From positions 1 to 38,034 of IMG/VR virus record IMGVR_UViG_3300012203_000006: a stretch of 38,034 nucleotides of DNA. The stretch is one strand, 5' to 3'. Shown in pieces: positions 21,022-29,295 of the stretch. Each line of letters begins with the position of its first letter. Position 1 is the first letter of the stretch. The notes below the pieces were generated by a model, which had not been told where the DNA came from, did no database searches, and saw only the letters and a program-made list of their open reading frames with translations. The position numbers and the translations under genes were made by a program. This DNA is from a virus.

Positions 21022-23022
21022 GAAGACAATTCTGAACTTTACGGCGAGATCCAGGACGATCTGCAGGATCGCCAGAAATGGGAGAAGCGTCAGATTCTCT
21101 GGGCTAAAATGCGCGGGCAAGGAGTGGGCAGAGCTAATCGCCCGTGGCCGGGAGCGGCTAACGTGCACGTGCCGGTGGCTGATACGATCGTGGGTAAACT
21201 AAAACCCTACTACGTGGTATGGATTTTCGGGCCGGAGCTCCTTGCTGCCTTCTACAGCCTCCAGGACCAAGGTGACAGCTACACTGATTCGGTTGCGCAA
21301 TGGTTCGATTACAAGGTCCGGGAGATCAGCAATTTTAGCGAGCAAGCGATCTGCGGGATCGATAGCTGTTTGCAGAACGGGATGGGGATCATCAAGACCT
21401 ATTGGGATGTGGCGGCGAACAAACTGGCCTTTGCGTCGATTCATCCCTATTTCATTATCATGCCGCCCTGGGCCACTTTTGATTTTCAGAAGGCTGACCG
21501 GGTGGTGCATGTGATGCAGTACTCGCGCGAGGAATACATGCGCGATGCCGAGAGCAAAGGTTTTAACACGGACGAGACTTACGTTGACTCGATTACGGGC
21601 GAGGGCAAACCGGACAAGCGCTACGAGCGCAGCCGGTACACGGCCGAGGGCCTGAGTTATTCACGGCTCAAAGATCTGATTGTTTTGTGGGAGGTTTATT
21701 TGCGTGGGAGCGATGGCCAGATCCAAGTTAAGACCTTTAGTCCGTTGCAGCCCGATGAACCGGCCCGCGGCGATTTCGGGCTGCCTTACGAGCATAAAGA
21801 GGTGCCCCTTACTTTGATTCCATACGAGTTAACTGATGGCGGCTATTACTCGAGCCGTGGGGTGTGCGAACTGGTGCAGATGTATGAGGCGAGCGCGTGC
21901 AAGACCTGGAACGAGAAGTTGGATTTCATGTCGATTGCCAATCGTCCGGTCCTTTCGAGTCAGGGCGGTTCGATTAATGCGCAGAATATCCGGTGGGAGC
22001 CCGGAGCGGTTTATGACTCGGTGCTCCAGCTTGTGCAGCAACCGACTCCGCCGGTCTCCTTCGATGAGGAGATTAGTTCCAATAAATCGATGGCCGAGCA
22101 GCGGGTAGGGATTCCGGACTTTGGGGTGGGCGGCTCCGATCAGCCGCAGGGCAATAAGACGGCGACCGAGACCAATGTCATTACTAACGTGATGCAACAG
22201 AGTAACGATCTGCGGGCCCGAATCCTGAAAGGGGCGATGACGCGGATTTTTGAGCAAAGCTGGAGCCTGCTCAAGCAGTATGACACCGCGAGCTTAGACT
22301 ATTTCTGGCGTAACCAGCGCTTGAGCCTCTCTGACGCGGCTTTTGACAACAAGTACGTGCTCAAGCCCAATGGCTCGGTCGACGGGTATTCCAGAGAGCG
22401 CGAGATTCAGAAACTGATGCAACTGCGGCAACTGAGCCAGGGCTCACCCTGGATCATCACTCCGGAGGTCGATAAGAAGATCATCGAACTCATGGATGCG
22501 CAATGGATCAAAGAGCTTTACCAGGAACCGCAGGATGTGCAGGCGGACCAGCAAGAGAGCCAAGCGATTGAGAACTCCATTATGCTTGACGGGTTTTTGC
22601 CGCAGGTTAAGCCGCCGGACGACCATTTGATTCATTTGCAGATTGAGGACGGTTTTATTGGGTGGAGCGGACAGAATGGCAAGCCGATTCCGCCGCTCTT
22701 GATGCAGACCTTTATGCAACACATGCAAATGCATATCCAGGCGGCCAAGAGCGATCCGCAATACTGGAAACAGCACGCGACCCAGATTCAGCCTTTTATT
22801 TTGAAAGTGCAGCAGACCCTTAAAGGGATGCAGCAACAAGCCGCCGCCCAGCAACAGGCGCAGGGCGCGATGGCTAATTTACGCGGCGGACATCCTCCTG
22901 GGATGCCGAGCGGCGGTGCAGTGCCCGCAGCCGCTGCGCCGCCGTCTCCGCCGCAGCCTGGAATGCCGGCTGGAGCCGGGCCGCCGATGCCGACCGGGAA
23001 CGGGAACCTACCAATGGGATGA
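21019..23022 (+). CDS. Portal protein
   Basis: 667 residues. It follows the terminase region and precedes the scaffold and capsid genes. ANRPWPGAANVHVPVADTIV is the typical N-terminal portal segment of N4-gp56-type podoviruses. The middle is mixed alpha/beta (DSCLQNGMGIIKTYWDV, NPYFIIMPPW). A clip/stem-like helical region with QSNDLRARILKGAMTRIFEQ follows, and the C-terminal 130 residues are Gln/Met/Pro-rich (HMQMHIQAAKSDP, GMPSGGAVPAAAAPPSPP), perhaps a barrel or disordered tail. The portal forms the dodecameric vertex for packaging and ejection. Its stop overlaps the next start (ATGA). Confidence 0.85.
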   Translation: MEDNSELYGEIQDDLQDRQKWEKRQILWAKMRGQGVGRANRPWPGAANVHVPVADTIVGKLKPYYVVWIFGPELLAAFYSLQDQGDSYTDSVAQWFDYKVREISNFSEQAICGIDSCLQNGMGIIKTYWDVAANKLAFASIHPYFIIMPPWATFDFQKADRVVHVMQYSREEYMRDAESKGFNTDETYVDSITGEGKPDKRYERSRYTAEGLSYSRLKDLIVLWEVYLRGSDGQIQVKTFSPLQPDEPARGDFGLPYEHKEVPLTLIPYELTDGGYYSSRGVCELVQMYEASACKTWNEKLDFMSIANRPVLSSQGGSINAQNIRWEPGAVYDSVLQLVQQPTPPVSFDEEISSNKSMAEQRVGIPDFGVGGSDQPQGNKTATETNVITNVMQQSNDLRARILKGAMTRIFEQSWSLLKQYDTASLDYFWRNQRLSLSDAAFDNKYVLKPNGSVDGYSREREIQKLMQLRQLSQGSPWIITPEVDKKIIELMDAQWIKELYQEPQDVQADQQESQAIENSIMLDGFLPQVKPPDDHLIHLQIEDGFIGWSGQNGKPIPPLLMQTFMQHMQMHIQAAKSDPQYWKQHATQIQPFILKVQQTLKGMQQQAAAQQQAQGAMANLRGGHPPGMPSGGAVPAAAAPPSPPQPGMPAGAGPPMPTGNGNLPMG

Positions 23023-23174
23023 AAGTCACCGATTGGGTTAGAGCAGCTTTACCGATTGAACGCAGGCGGCGGAAATGTCTGCGGGAATGCAAGACAGTTA
23101 ACGGGCCGCGGCACAAAGAGAACCCGCTTTATAGTTACTGCTCAGTGCATGATGTCTGGGTGATTGCCTTATGA
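23019..23174 (+). CDS. Small Cys/His hypothetical protein
   Basis: 51 residues: MKVTDWVRAALPIERRRRKC then LRECKTVNGPRHKENPLYSYCSVHDVWVIAL. C20-x3-C24 and C41-x2-H44 could bind zinc. Both ends are coupled by ATGA overlaps (with the portal and with the 125-residue gene). Function unknown; perhaps a small head-assembly factor. Confidence 0.6.
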   Translation: MKVTDWVRAALPIERRRRKCLRECKTVNGPRHKENPLYSYCSVHDVWVIAL

Positions 23175-23548
23175 ACCCGATTCTCAAATGGTATCTACGC
23201 GTGGTTTTAAGCCGGCCGATTGTGCGCGCCGTCGCTTGGACGAGCGAGGAACGGAACTCATTTGACTTGTTTTGTCGGAGTTCTTGTGGAATAAAACTTT
23301 TCGAGTTCCTGCGGCAAATCGTTGCCAATACGACGTTTCAGGCTGTTTACAAAAATAATGTGAGCGCCAACGCCCAGGCCCGAGGCCAGCAGGATATATT
23401 AGCGCTACTGCACAGATTGCGTGTTTTCCCCCTGGAGGAGAGCAGTTTTAGCGAGCTGGAAGAGAGCGAGCAACCCGCGGCCCGAGGGGCGACTGCCAGG
23501 AAATCCGATGACTGGCGGTGGTTAGGTGGGCGCGGAGCGATCGGATAA
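23171..23548 (+). CDS. Hypothetical protein between portal and scaffold
   Basis: 125 residues. A helical N-terminal 75 residues (MNPILKWYLRVVLSRPIV, FCRSSCGIKLFEFLRQIVANT) precedes an acidic, Pro/Arg-rich tail (SFSELEESEQPAARGATAR). In this position many related phages carry a small gene of unknown function. It ends 11 bp before the scaffold gene. Confidence 0.55.
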   Translation: MNPILKWYLRVVLSRPIVRAVAWTSEERNSFDLFCRSSCGIKLFEFLRQIVANTTFQAVYKNNVSANAQARGQQDILALLHRLRVFPLEESSFSELEESEQPAARGATARKSDDWRWLGGRGAIG

Positions 23549-23559
23549 AACGGTGAAAT

Positions 23560-24399
23560 ATGCCAGAGGAAACCGGTCAAACAGCAGAAGCCCAGAGCAC
23601 TCAAGAACCGAGCCCAAGTCTTGGTGAGAGTCAAACGAGCGAACACGCTGAACCGCCTATTACCTCTGCAGGTAACGGTCTAGCGCCGGCTCAACCTAAT
23701 GGCGAGAAGCCTCGCGACAACCTGAGCCGGTACGAACGGACCAAACGTCAACGGGCTGAATTAGCCAAACGCGAGGCGGCTTTAACGCAGCGGGAAAGTC
23801 AGTTTGCTCAAAGAGAGCGAGCGGCGGCCGAGGCGGCAAAACCGAAACGCGATTACACCTTAGGGGATCTTCGTAAATACCGCGCTCAATGGGAGCAGGA
23901 AGGCAACTTCGAGCTTGTCGAGAAAGCGGATAAGGAGATCGCGGCAATGGAAGCCGAGGCTCAGGCCGAAAGGCAGAGCCGGACGGTTGAAATGCCGCCC
24001 TTGGGTAGCCAGGAGCATAAGGCTCAGTGGGAGACTGCCGAGCGCGAGCTCAGCCAGGCTGACCCTGAGTTTATGCGCGATGGCACCAGGCTGGATAAGA
24101 GGCTGCGTGAGATTATGGGAAGCGAAGATGGCAACATTTATCGCCAGCATCCGCGAGGGATCATTGCCGCATATCACCGGGCGAAAATGGAGTTACTGGA
24201 AGGAGATTTTAAAGGACTCCAGACGGAAAACTCCAAACTAAAAACTGAACTGCAGCGCTACACCGGGTTAACCTCGATTAGTGGTGGTGCACCGGCCAGG
24301 ATCGGGAGCGGGGAACGAGAGTTCTCTAAACTGTCATTGGCCGATATGCGCAAACATCTGCGAAGTGGAGCGAAGCGCGATGGAGTGCCGTGGTTCTAG
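23560..24399 (+). CDS. Scaffolding protein
   Basis: 279 residues, very polar. An unstructured N-terminus (60 residues; EETGQTAEAQSTQEPSPSLG) is followed by long coiled coils (RYERTKRQRAELAKREAALT, REAALTQRESQFAQRERAA). A second coiled coil lies at about residues 205-235 and the C-terminus is basic (LADMRKHLRSGAKRDGVPWF). The position directly before the capsid gene and the coiled-coil character are typical of internal scaffolds; the basic tail would bind capsid protein. Confidence 0.75.
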   Translation: MPEETGQTAEAQSTQEPSPSLGESQTSEHAEPPITSAGNGLAPAQPNGEKPRDNLSRYERTKRQRAELAKREAALTQRESQFAQRERAAAEAAKPKRDYTLGDLRKYRAQWEQEGNFELVEKADKEIAAMEAEAQAERQSRTVEMPPLGSQEHKAQWETAERELSQADPEFMRDGTRLDKRLREIMGSEDGNIYRQHPRGIIAAYHRAKMELLEGDFKGLQTENSKLKTELQRYTGLTSISGGAPARIGSGEREFSKLSLADMRKHLRSGAKRDGVPWF

Positions 24400-24421
24400 C
24401 TAACGAGCTCACTAATCTTTT

Positions 24422-25432
24422 ATGCCTCCTCCAGTTTACGGGGCGGTTACGACGACCGATAAAGCGTCTGAGTACCGCATTTATTTTGCTAAGCAATTAC
24501 TGACTCATCAGATCAATCAGTTGCAGCTTTACGATCCGGCCTACAAGGCGAGTATTCCGCAAGGCCAAGGGTCTAAGACGATTCGGATGTTCCGGCCACC
24601 GGTTGCCAACGTCGCTAACGTCATCACGTTAACCGAAGGCTCGCCGCCTTCTAATGCGCCATATAAACTCATTTTCGAGTTTATCACGCGCACGTTGCAG
24701 CAGTATGGCGGCTACGCCCAGGTATCGGATATCGTGGATGAGACCGAGTTTTTGGATACCGGCGATGCCTTAATGACCAAGTTCGGCGAGGAAGCCGCGC
24801 TCTGGTGCGACGGTCTGATCAGGGACGCTTGCATCAATGGAACGACTGAGGAACCGACCAAGTTCACCAGACGTTACGCTAGCACGGCAACCGATTTCGC
24901 GAGTCTGACCGCGTTAACCGCGGCAGCGGGCCGGTTTTCGACTGATGACTTGATCGATGTCTGTACCGAGATGCGGATCAACAAGGCCAAGGAATTTGAT
25001 GACGGTTATTTCTGTGCGGTGGTTAGTCCCGAGCAGGAACGCGATATTGTCGAGGAACAGGGGAGTGCGTGGACGTACGCGAGCGCGTTTCAGAAGCCTG
25101 GCCAGATCTGGAAAGGCGAAGTGGGAACGTTGTTCGGGATTAAGGTTTTACGGACCACGAATTCCTGTTATCAGGCCGGTACTGAAGGCACCAACACGCC
25201 TGGCGGCTCGATCATCGCGGCCTTAGTATTCGGCAAGGACGCATTTGCGGTTCCGGACCTGGAAGGCGAGAACCCGCCAAGCCCGAAAGTGAACACGATT
25301 ACGGAAGCGGATTCGGCGAACCCCTTCAATCAATTCATAACATACGCTTGGAAAACGTTTTACAACGCAGTGACACTCAGCTCATGGAATGGCGTTGTAT
25401 TGCAGAGTAAGACGGCCTATACGCCTACTTAA
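24422..25432 (+). CDS. Major capsid protein, N4-gp56 family
   Basis: 336 residues. DKASEYRIYFAKQLLTHQIN near the N-terminus, GSKTIRMFRPPV, EGSPPSNAPY, QQYGGYAQVSDIV and the ending TYAWKTFYNAVTLSSWNGVV follow the N4-gp56 HK97-fold pattern. These capsids form the shell of short-tailed phages. Its last 8 bp overlap the end of the leftward endonuclease gene. Typical family length is 300-400. Confidence 0.85.
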   Translation: MPPPVYGAVTTTDKASEYRIYFAKQLLTHQINQLQLYDPAYKASIPQGQGSKTIRMFRPPVANVANVITLTEGSPPSNAPYKLIFEFITRTLQQYGGYAQVSDIVDETEFLDTGDALMTKFGEEAALWCDGLIRDACINGTTEEPTKFTRRYASTATDFASLTALTAAAGRFSTDDLIDVCTEMRINKAKEFDDGYFCAVVSPEQERDIVEEQGSAWTYASAFQKPGQIWKGEVGTLFGIKVLRTTNSCYQAGTEGTNTPGGSIIAALVFGKDAFAVPDLEGENPPSPKVNTITEADSANPFNQFITYAWKTFYNAVTLSSWNGVVLQSKTAYTPT

Positions 25433-26123
25433 GCTGATTATCAAGCACTTGCATGAGTTTTATGAATACTTCCGGGTACTTAGCTTTAAGCTTGTAAGTA
25501 TGCCAAGCTAGGTCGTATGGGATATTATGAGCCTCAGAGAATGCACTGATTGTAAGGGTTGGAGTAAGCCAGATGGTACGCCGAGTATTATCGGTTTGCT
25601 GCTTTCTTGTTTTGAAGGAGCAATTCGAGGGCTCGTAATTGCCGTTAACGTTGTTGCGCTCCAGGGTGAGCGATTCCGTGTATCCGTTGGTCAAAGCCCA
25701 ATCGCGGAAAGGCTCAAAATCTTTCCACGCTGGGTAGTAAGAGATTCCACGTCCGCCGTAATGGATAAACCCGGTAGTCTTGGGGTTATCGCATCGGTCC
25801 TTCATGTGCGACCAAATTGTATACAGACGGCGAAGCGGGTTTTTGTTTCCGCTGTAACCGTGCTTGCGATTGGCGATGCCAGCAGCTTTATGGGCCTTGT
25901 GGATCTTTGCGACTGTGCGCACTATGCGCTGGCAGCCGCAGGAATCGGACTGGCCTTGAATCAGTGCATCGGCTTGTCTCCAAACTTCCTTGCCGCAAGT
26001 ACAATGGCAAAACCATTCGCTTTTGAAGCGTCCGGCTTTGCCGTAGGTCACGCTTCGCCGTGGACCAATTACGGTCAGATGTCCGAAGGTTTGGTTAGTA
26101 AGATCATTTCGAGTTGTTCTCAT
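25425..26123 (-). CDS. HNH/AP2-type homing endonuclease-like protein, leftward
   Basis: 232 residues from ATG 26123 (preceded by GGAAAGAGG); an upstream ATG at 26144 adds MAEGKRL. The start MRTTRNDLTNQTFGHLTVIG, a Cys cluster (CHCTCGK...CGC) and WSHMKDRCDNPKT, YGGRGISYYPAWKDFEPFRDW, LERNNVNGNYEPSNCSFKTR form the pattern of phage HNH/AP2 endonuclease-like proteins. It sits opposite to all its neighbours and is inserted directly after the capsid gene, as a free-standing mobile gene would be. The C-terminal LTISAFSEAHNIPYDLAWHT is a DNA-binding helix pair. Confidence 0.75.
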   Translation of the reverse strand: MRTTRNDLTNQTFGHLTVIGPRRSVTYGKAGRFKSEWFCHCTCGKEVWRQADALIQGQSDSCGCQRIVRTVAKIHKAHKAAGIANRKHGYSGNKNPLRRLYTIWSHMKDRCDNPKTTGFIHYGGRGISYYPAWKDFEPFRDWALTNGYTESLTLERNNVNGNYEPSNCSFKTRKQQTDNTRRTIWLTPTLTISAFSEAHNIPYDLAWHTYKLKAKYPEVFIKLMQVLDNQLK

Positions 26124-26196
26124 TAACCTCTTTCCTTCGGCCATCCATTAGTAAACTAAAGCAAAATAGTAAATTGATAAAAAGGATTAAATTACA

Positions 26197-26661
26197 GTGG
26201 CGACTATAGCAATAGGAATTAACAAGACGCCTGGTGGCGGGTACACCTCTGATGTTCCCGTTGCCGCGCTTGCGGAAGGCGGTGTACCGCCCGAGGAGGG
26301 CGACAGCGTTAGCTTCAGCGTCGAAGGAAAGGTGCAGAGTGTAACCGGCCAGACGGCGACCGTATCGATTGACTCGATTAACGGTGAACCGGTGGCTGAG
26401 GAGGGGTCCGAAAGCCCAGAGGAGGAAGGCGCTGAGCCTGAGACTGGGGCTGGGGGGTCGCCAACGCATGGAGGAGGAGCGCCGCCGCCGACGACAAGCG
26501 GGGCGAGTCCGGCGACTGGGCTGGACCGGATACCGGGGACACCCGCTGGATTGCCGCTGAGGCCTGGGGTAACGCCGGCGCGGGCTCGTAACATGGCGGG
26601 GCTTAAAGCTATGGGCGCAAAGCTGCGCCAGGGGGCTAAAGGGCGGCCAATGCCGTTCTAG
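26197..26661 (+). CDS. Capsid-associated hypothetical protein
   Basis: 154 residues from GTG 26197. An N-terminal beta domain (GGYTSDVPVAAL, EGDSVSFSVEGKV, QTATVSIDSIN) is followed by a disordered acidic/Gly/Pro linker (EEGSESPEEEGAEPETGAGG) and a basic C-terminus (RNMAGLKAMGAKLRQGAKGR). The layout suits a capsid decoration or cement protein with a flexible arm. It starts 53 bp from the endonuclease gene ATG at 26144, so the endonuclease promoter and this start share one short gap. Confidence 0.6.
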   Translation: MATIAIGINKTPGGGYTSDVPVAALAEGGVPPEEGDSVSFSVEGKVQSVTGQTATVSIDSINGEPVAEEGSESPEEEGAEPETGAGGSPTHGGGAPPPTTSGASPATGLDRIPGTPAGLPLRPGVTPARARNMAGLKAMGAKLRQGAKGRPMPF

Positions 26662-26663
26662 CA

Positions 26664-26828
26664 ATGCAAATCATCGTGCCAAAGAAGGGGACCGAGCCTG
26701 AGCGCAGGAAGGCTGAGGCTCATGTCCAGATTAAGCAGCACTATTACGGTCGCGAGATCCGGGACGGGTCACGGTTTCGGACCAACGGCGGATTCAGCAA
26801 GGCGCAGATAAGGAAGGTATACGGATGA
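26664..26828 (+). CDS. Small basic hypothetical protein
   Basis: 54 residues, basic: MQIIVPKKGTEPERRKAEAH then VQIKQHYYGREIRDGSRFRT and a Lys/Arg end. Its stop overlaps the next ATG (GGATGA). Probably a small head or connector protein, but no family is recognised. Confidence 0.55.
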   Translation: MQIIVPKKGTEPERRKAEAHVQIKQHYYGREIRDGSRFRTNGGFSKAQIRKVYG

Positions 26829-27298
26829 GGTTTGCGCAAATGGCGCCGGTGACTGAGCGGGTGGGCGAGATGCAGGCGGCCTACGGCGCGTTCGATATTT
26901 CGCTTGATGGCGTGCCGACTCCGGTTTGGCTAGCGCGCAATCTGCAAAAATGGCGTTCGCCGGAAATGTTTCAGCTGGCCTTTTTCCCCGATGTTTACGT
27001 AAAAAAGGTATTAGTCAATCGGCGGATCTTCGGACCATTAGACTTAACGTACGAGGAGATTACGGCCCGTTGGACGACTGAAGCGCGGGCGGCTTATGGG
27101 CTCAACCAGTTCGTTAAATGCTACTCGTTTGGCGATGGGGAGGCCCCGAGTTTGTTCTGGTACGGCGCGGCCTGGCGGTTAAGTCCGCAGGTTGGCGGCG
27201 AAGTTTTGAGCGAGGTCTGCAAAATCTTTACCCGGCACGGGTTTACGCATTGCGGGGTGACTGACAAACGGCGGGTCAGAGATTTTGAAATGTGGTAA
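26825..27298 (+). CDS. Hypothetical protein upstream of lysis cassette
   Basis: 157 residues with no TM: FDISLDGVPTPVWLARNLQK, PEMFQLAFFPDVYVKKVLVN, TEARAAYGLNQFVKCYSFG. The C-terminal Cys/His residues (VCKIFTRHGFTHCGVTDKRR) might bind metal. It overlaps the holin-like gene by 7 bp. Family not recognised. Confidence 0.55.
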   Translation: MRFAQMAPVTERVGEMQAAYGAFDISLDGVPTPVWLARNLQKWRSPEMFQLAFFPDVYVKKVLVNRRIFGPLDLTYEEITARWTTEARAAYGLNQFVKCYSFGDGEAPSLFWYGAAWRLSPQVGGEVLSEVCKIFTRHGFTHCGVTDKRRVRDFEMW

Positions 27299-27540
27299 CG
27301 AGAGAACCTTGGTGGCGACTGGTTCTATACTGGGGGTTAGTGGTGACTTACCTAACTGCTCCATTGGTCTTTTTTGTCGTTCACCTGAATGCCAGCAAAG
27401 AACTTGATGAGAGGTTGATGCATTCCGGGTTTTTGCGCGATTTTTACTTATCGATTACCGGGATGCTGATTTCTCTGGCGGGGCTTAACACTTTTCAAGT
27501 GGTGAGCAACGGCCGGAAACCGGAGGCAAAAGAGAAATGA
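27292..27540 (+). CDS. Putative holin, two TM segments
   Basis: 82 residues from GTG 27292. There are two hydrophobic segments (LVLYWGLVVTYLTAPLVFFV, and FYLSITGMLISLAGLNTFQV) separated by a charged loop, and a basic C-terminus (SNGRKPEAKEK). Class II holins have this two-TM form. It is followed with ATGA coupling by a coiled-coil gene and then the GH25 lysozyme, which is a normal lysis order. It would form membrane lesions that let out the lysozyme. Confidence 0.65.
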   Translation: MVTREPWWRLVLYWGLVVTYLTAPLVFFVVHLNASKELDERLMHSGFLRDFYLSITGMLISLAGLNTFQVVSNGRKPEAKEK

Positions 27541-27695
27541 GCGACGAAGAAACAGCATCGTTGTTGCGAGCGATCAAGGAGCAACTCAACCGGATCGAGG
27601 CGCGTCAGGTCGAGATGTACGAGCGCCAGGTATCGATCAAGGAACAGATTACTGAGCAGCCTGTGCAAGGGAGTTTTGCCAGTACGGAAGGTTAA
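27537..27695 (+). CDS. Short coiled-coil protein in lysis cassette
   Basis: 52 residues: MSDEETASLLRAIKEQLNRI then EARQVEMYERQVSIKEQITE, a Gln/Glu/Ile heptad helix, and a short tail. It overlaps both neighbours (ATGA with the holin, TAATG with the lysozyme). A regulator of holin timing is possible, but no family is recognised. Confidence 0.55.
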   Translation: MSDEETASLLRAIKEQLNRIEARQVEMYERQVSIKEQITEQPVQGSFASTEG

Positions 27696-28411
27696 TGAAA
27701 ATCAATCCACTGGTAGTCGATCTTTCGCATTTCGATTCACCGGCTAACTTTGCCCAAGCGAAGGCTGCGGGTCTTGTTGGTGTCATCTACAAAGCGACTC
27801 AAGGAACTGGCTACCAAGATTCGACCTATGTCTCGCAGCGAACGCTAGCTCTCAAAGCCGGCCTGAAATGGGGCGCATATCACTTCGGCGATTCGAGCGA
27901 CGTAAAGCTCCAGGTCGCGAACTTCCTGGGTTTCGCCCAGATCGATCCCGACACGTTATTTTGTTTGGATTTCGAGCCTTACGATCCAAGTACGATGAGT
28001 CTCTCCAAGGCGCAGGACTTCATCACCCAGGTCGAGGACGGACTTGGCCGGCCGGGTGAATGCGTCCTCTATTCGGGGAATCTGATCAAGGAAGATCTCG
28101 GCTCAAAAGTTGATCTTTTTTTCGGTTCCCGGCGCCTCTGGCTTGCACAATACGCAACTGATTCCGTTGTTCAGGCGAGTTGGAAAACGTATTGGATCTG
28201 GCAATATACCGGTGACGGTCAAGGTCCGGAACCACACACGCTTAGCGGCTTACCAAACAACGTTGATCTTTCGTCCTATGATGGATCTCCGGAAGAACTG
28301 GCCGCGGAATGGGCCAGCGGTGCGGTGGCGCCGTCTCCAGAGCCGCCTGATCTCGTCGTGACAATCACCATCGAGGCGCCGCCTGGGGTGAGTGTAAAAG
28401 TCAACCAATGA
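27695..28411 (+). CDS. GH25 family lysozyme (endolysin)
   Basis: 238 residues. VVDLSHFD (D9), FCLDFEPYD (D92, E94), YWIWQYTGDG and NVDLSSYDG are the GH25 (Chalaropsis-type) signatures, with the catalytic Asp/Glu pair intact. The family cleaves the MurNAc-GlcNAc bond of peptidoglycan. No signal peptide, so it needs the holin. The C-terminal 30 residues are Pro/Val-rich and may bind a ligand. It comes with the holin-like gene and is followed by fibre genes through an ATGA overlap. Confidence 0.85.
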   Translation: MKINPLVVDLSHFDSPANFAQAKAAGLVGVIYKATQGTGYQDSTYVSQRTLALKAGLKWGAYHFGDSSDVKLQVANFLGFAQIDPDTLFCLDFEPYDPSTMSLSKAQDFITQVEDGLGRPGECVLYSGNLIKEDLGSKVDLFFGSRRLWLAQYATDSVVQASWKTYWIWQYTGDGQGPEPHTLSGLPNNVDLSSYDGSPEELAAEWASGAVAPSPEPPDLVVTITIEAPPGVSVKVNQ

Positions 28412-29292
28412 GCGAGTTGGTTACAGACATCGTGTTTAGCAATGCGGAGAATGGGGCAACTCCGAACAAACTGAATCTGGCGTGGGGCAGGGCAAAAATC
28501 AGTCCGGAACTAATCTCGAATAAGCCTAGCGAACCGGGACCGGTTGCCGGCGGTTATGTCTTAGAGCTCAACGCGAGCGGCGCCCTAGTCAAAGTGCCGG
28601 CCACGAGCTTTGGCGGCGGCGCGCAAGGACCGCCGGGACCGACGGGGCCGGCAGGGCCGACTGGACCGGCGGGACCAACCGGGGCGACTGGGGCTGCGAG
28701 TACGGTGCCTGGACCGACTGGACCACAGGGAGTACAAGGTGTTGCTGGACCGCAGGGAACACAAGGTATTGCCGGACCACAGGGACTAACCGGGCCAACC
28801 GGAGCAGCTTCTACCGTTCCGGGCCCGACTGGTCCTGCTGGAGCGACTGGGCCGCAGGGAATTCAAGGCGCCACTGGTGCGACCGGGCCGCAGGGTCCTC
28901 AAGGTATTCCCGGTACTAGCGTCGACCCTGGTATCTGGACAAGTCTTTCTTTGGGCACTGGTTGGACGGCGCCAGTCCAAGCTCAGTACAGGGTTGAGGT
29001 TAACGGCGCAGTTTCCACCGTCTATTTCCGAGGCATGATCCAGGCGGCCTACAGCGCTCTTGGGACAACGGCGTTTACGGCGCCAGCCGGGGCACAGCCG
29101 AGTATGACGCGATCCTGTGTGCTGGGCGGTGCGCAGAATACGGGGACTCCAAGCGATATTGCAAGCTACCTGGCCAGTGTCAGCAGCGCCGGGGTTTGCA
29201 CGATCTATTTTTTGTGCGGCGCGGCCTTTGTCTGGGCTGACCCGAGCAAAACGCAGCAGATTTATTTAGATGGGCTTTTTTACTCACTTTAA
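28408..29292 (+). CDS. Tail fibre with collagen-like repeats
   Basis: 294 residues. Residues 1-70 are an anchor that resembles the N-terminus of the next protein. Residues about 72-170 are Gly-x-y collagen repeats ([20 protein letters not shown] and similar), followed by a beta-rich tip (about 175-294: [39 protein letters not shown]). Collagen triple-helix shafts occur in phage fibres and force trimerisation. The tip is probably the receptor binder. Confidence 0.8.
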   Translation: MSELVTDIVFSNAENGATPNKLNLAWGRAKISPELISNKPSEPGPVAGGYVLELNASGALVKVPATSFGGGAQGPPGPTGPAGPTGPAGPTGATGAASTVPGPTGPQGVQGVAGPQGTQGIAGPQGLTGPTGAASTVPGPTGPAGATGPQGIQGATGATGPQGPQGIPGTSVDPGIWTSLSLGTGWTAPVQAQYRVEVNGAVSTVYFRGMIQAAYSALGTTAFTAPAGAQPSMTRSCVLGGAQNTGTPSDIASYLASVSSAGVCTIYFLCGAAFVWADPSKTQQIYLDGLFYSL

Positions 29293-29295
29293 TTT

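Noticed and set aside
22444-22854. Long minus-strand ORF opposite the portal gene
   Set aside because: Leu/Arg/His-rich shadow of the Gln/Met-rich portal coding strand; no start signal or neighbours.
25527-26126. 199-residue plus-strand ORF over the leftward endonuclease
   Set aside because: The opposite strand carries clear HNH/AP2 motifs; this frame is a shadow.
28620-28920. Short regular repeats that might be a CRISPR array
   Set aside because: They are 9-bp-periodic Gly-x-y collagen codons inside an open fibre gene with no spacer structure.
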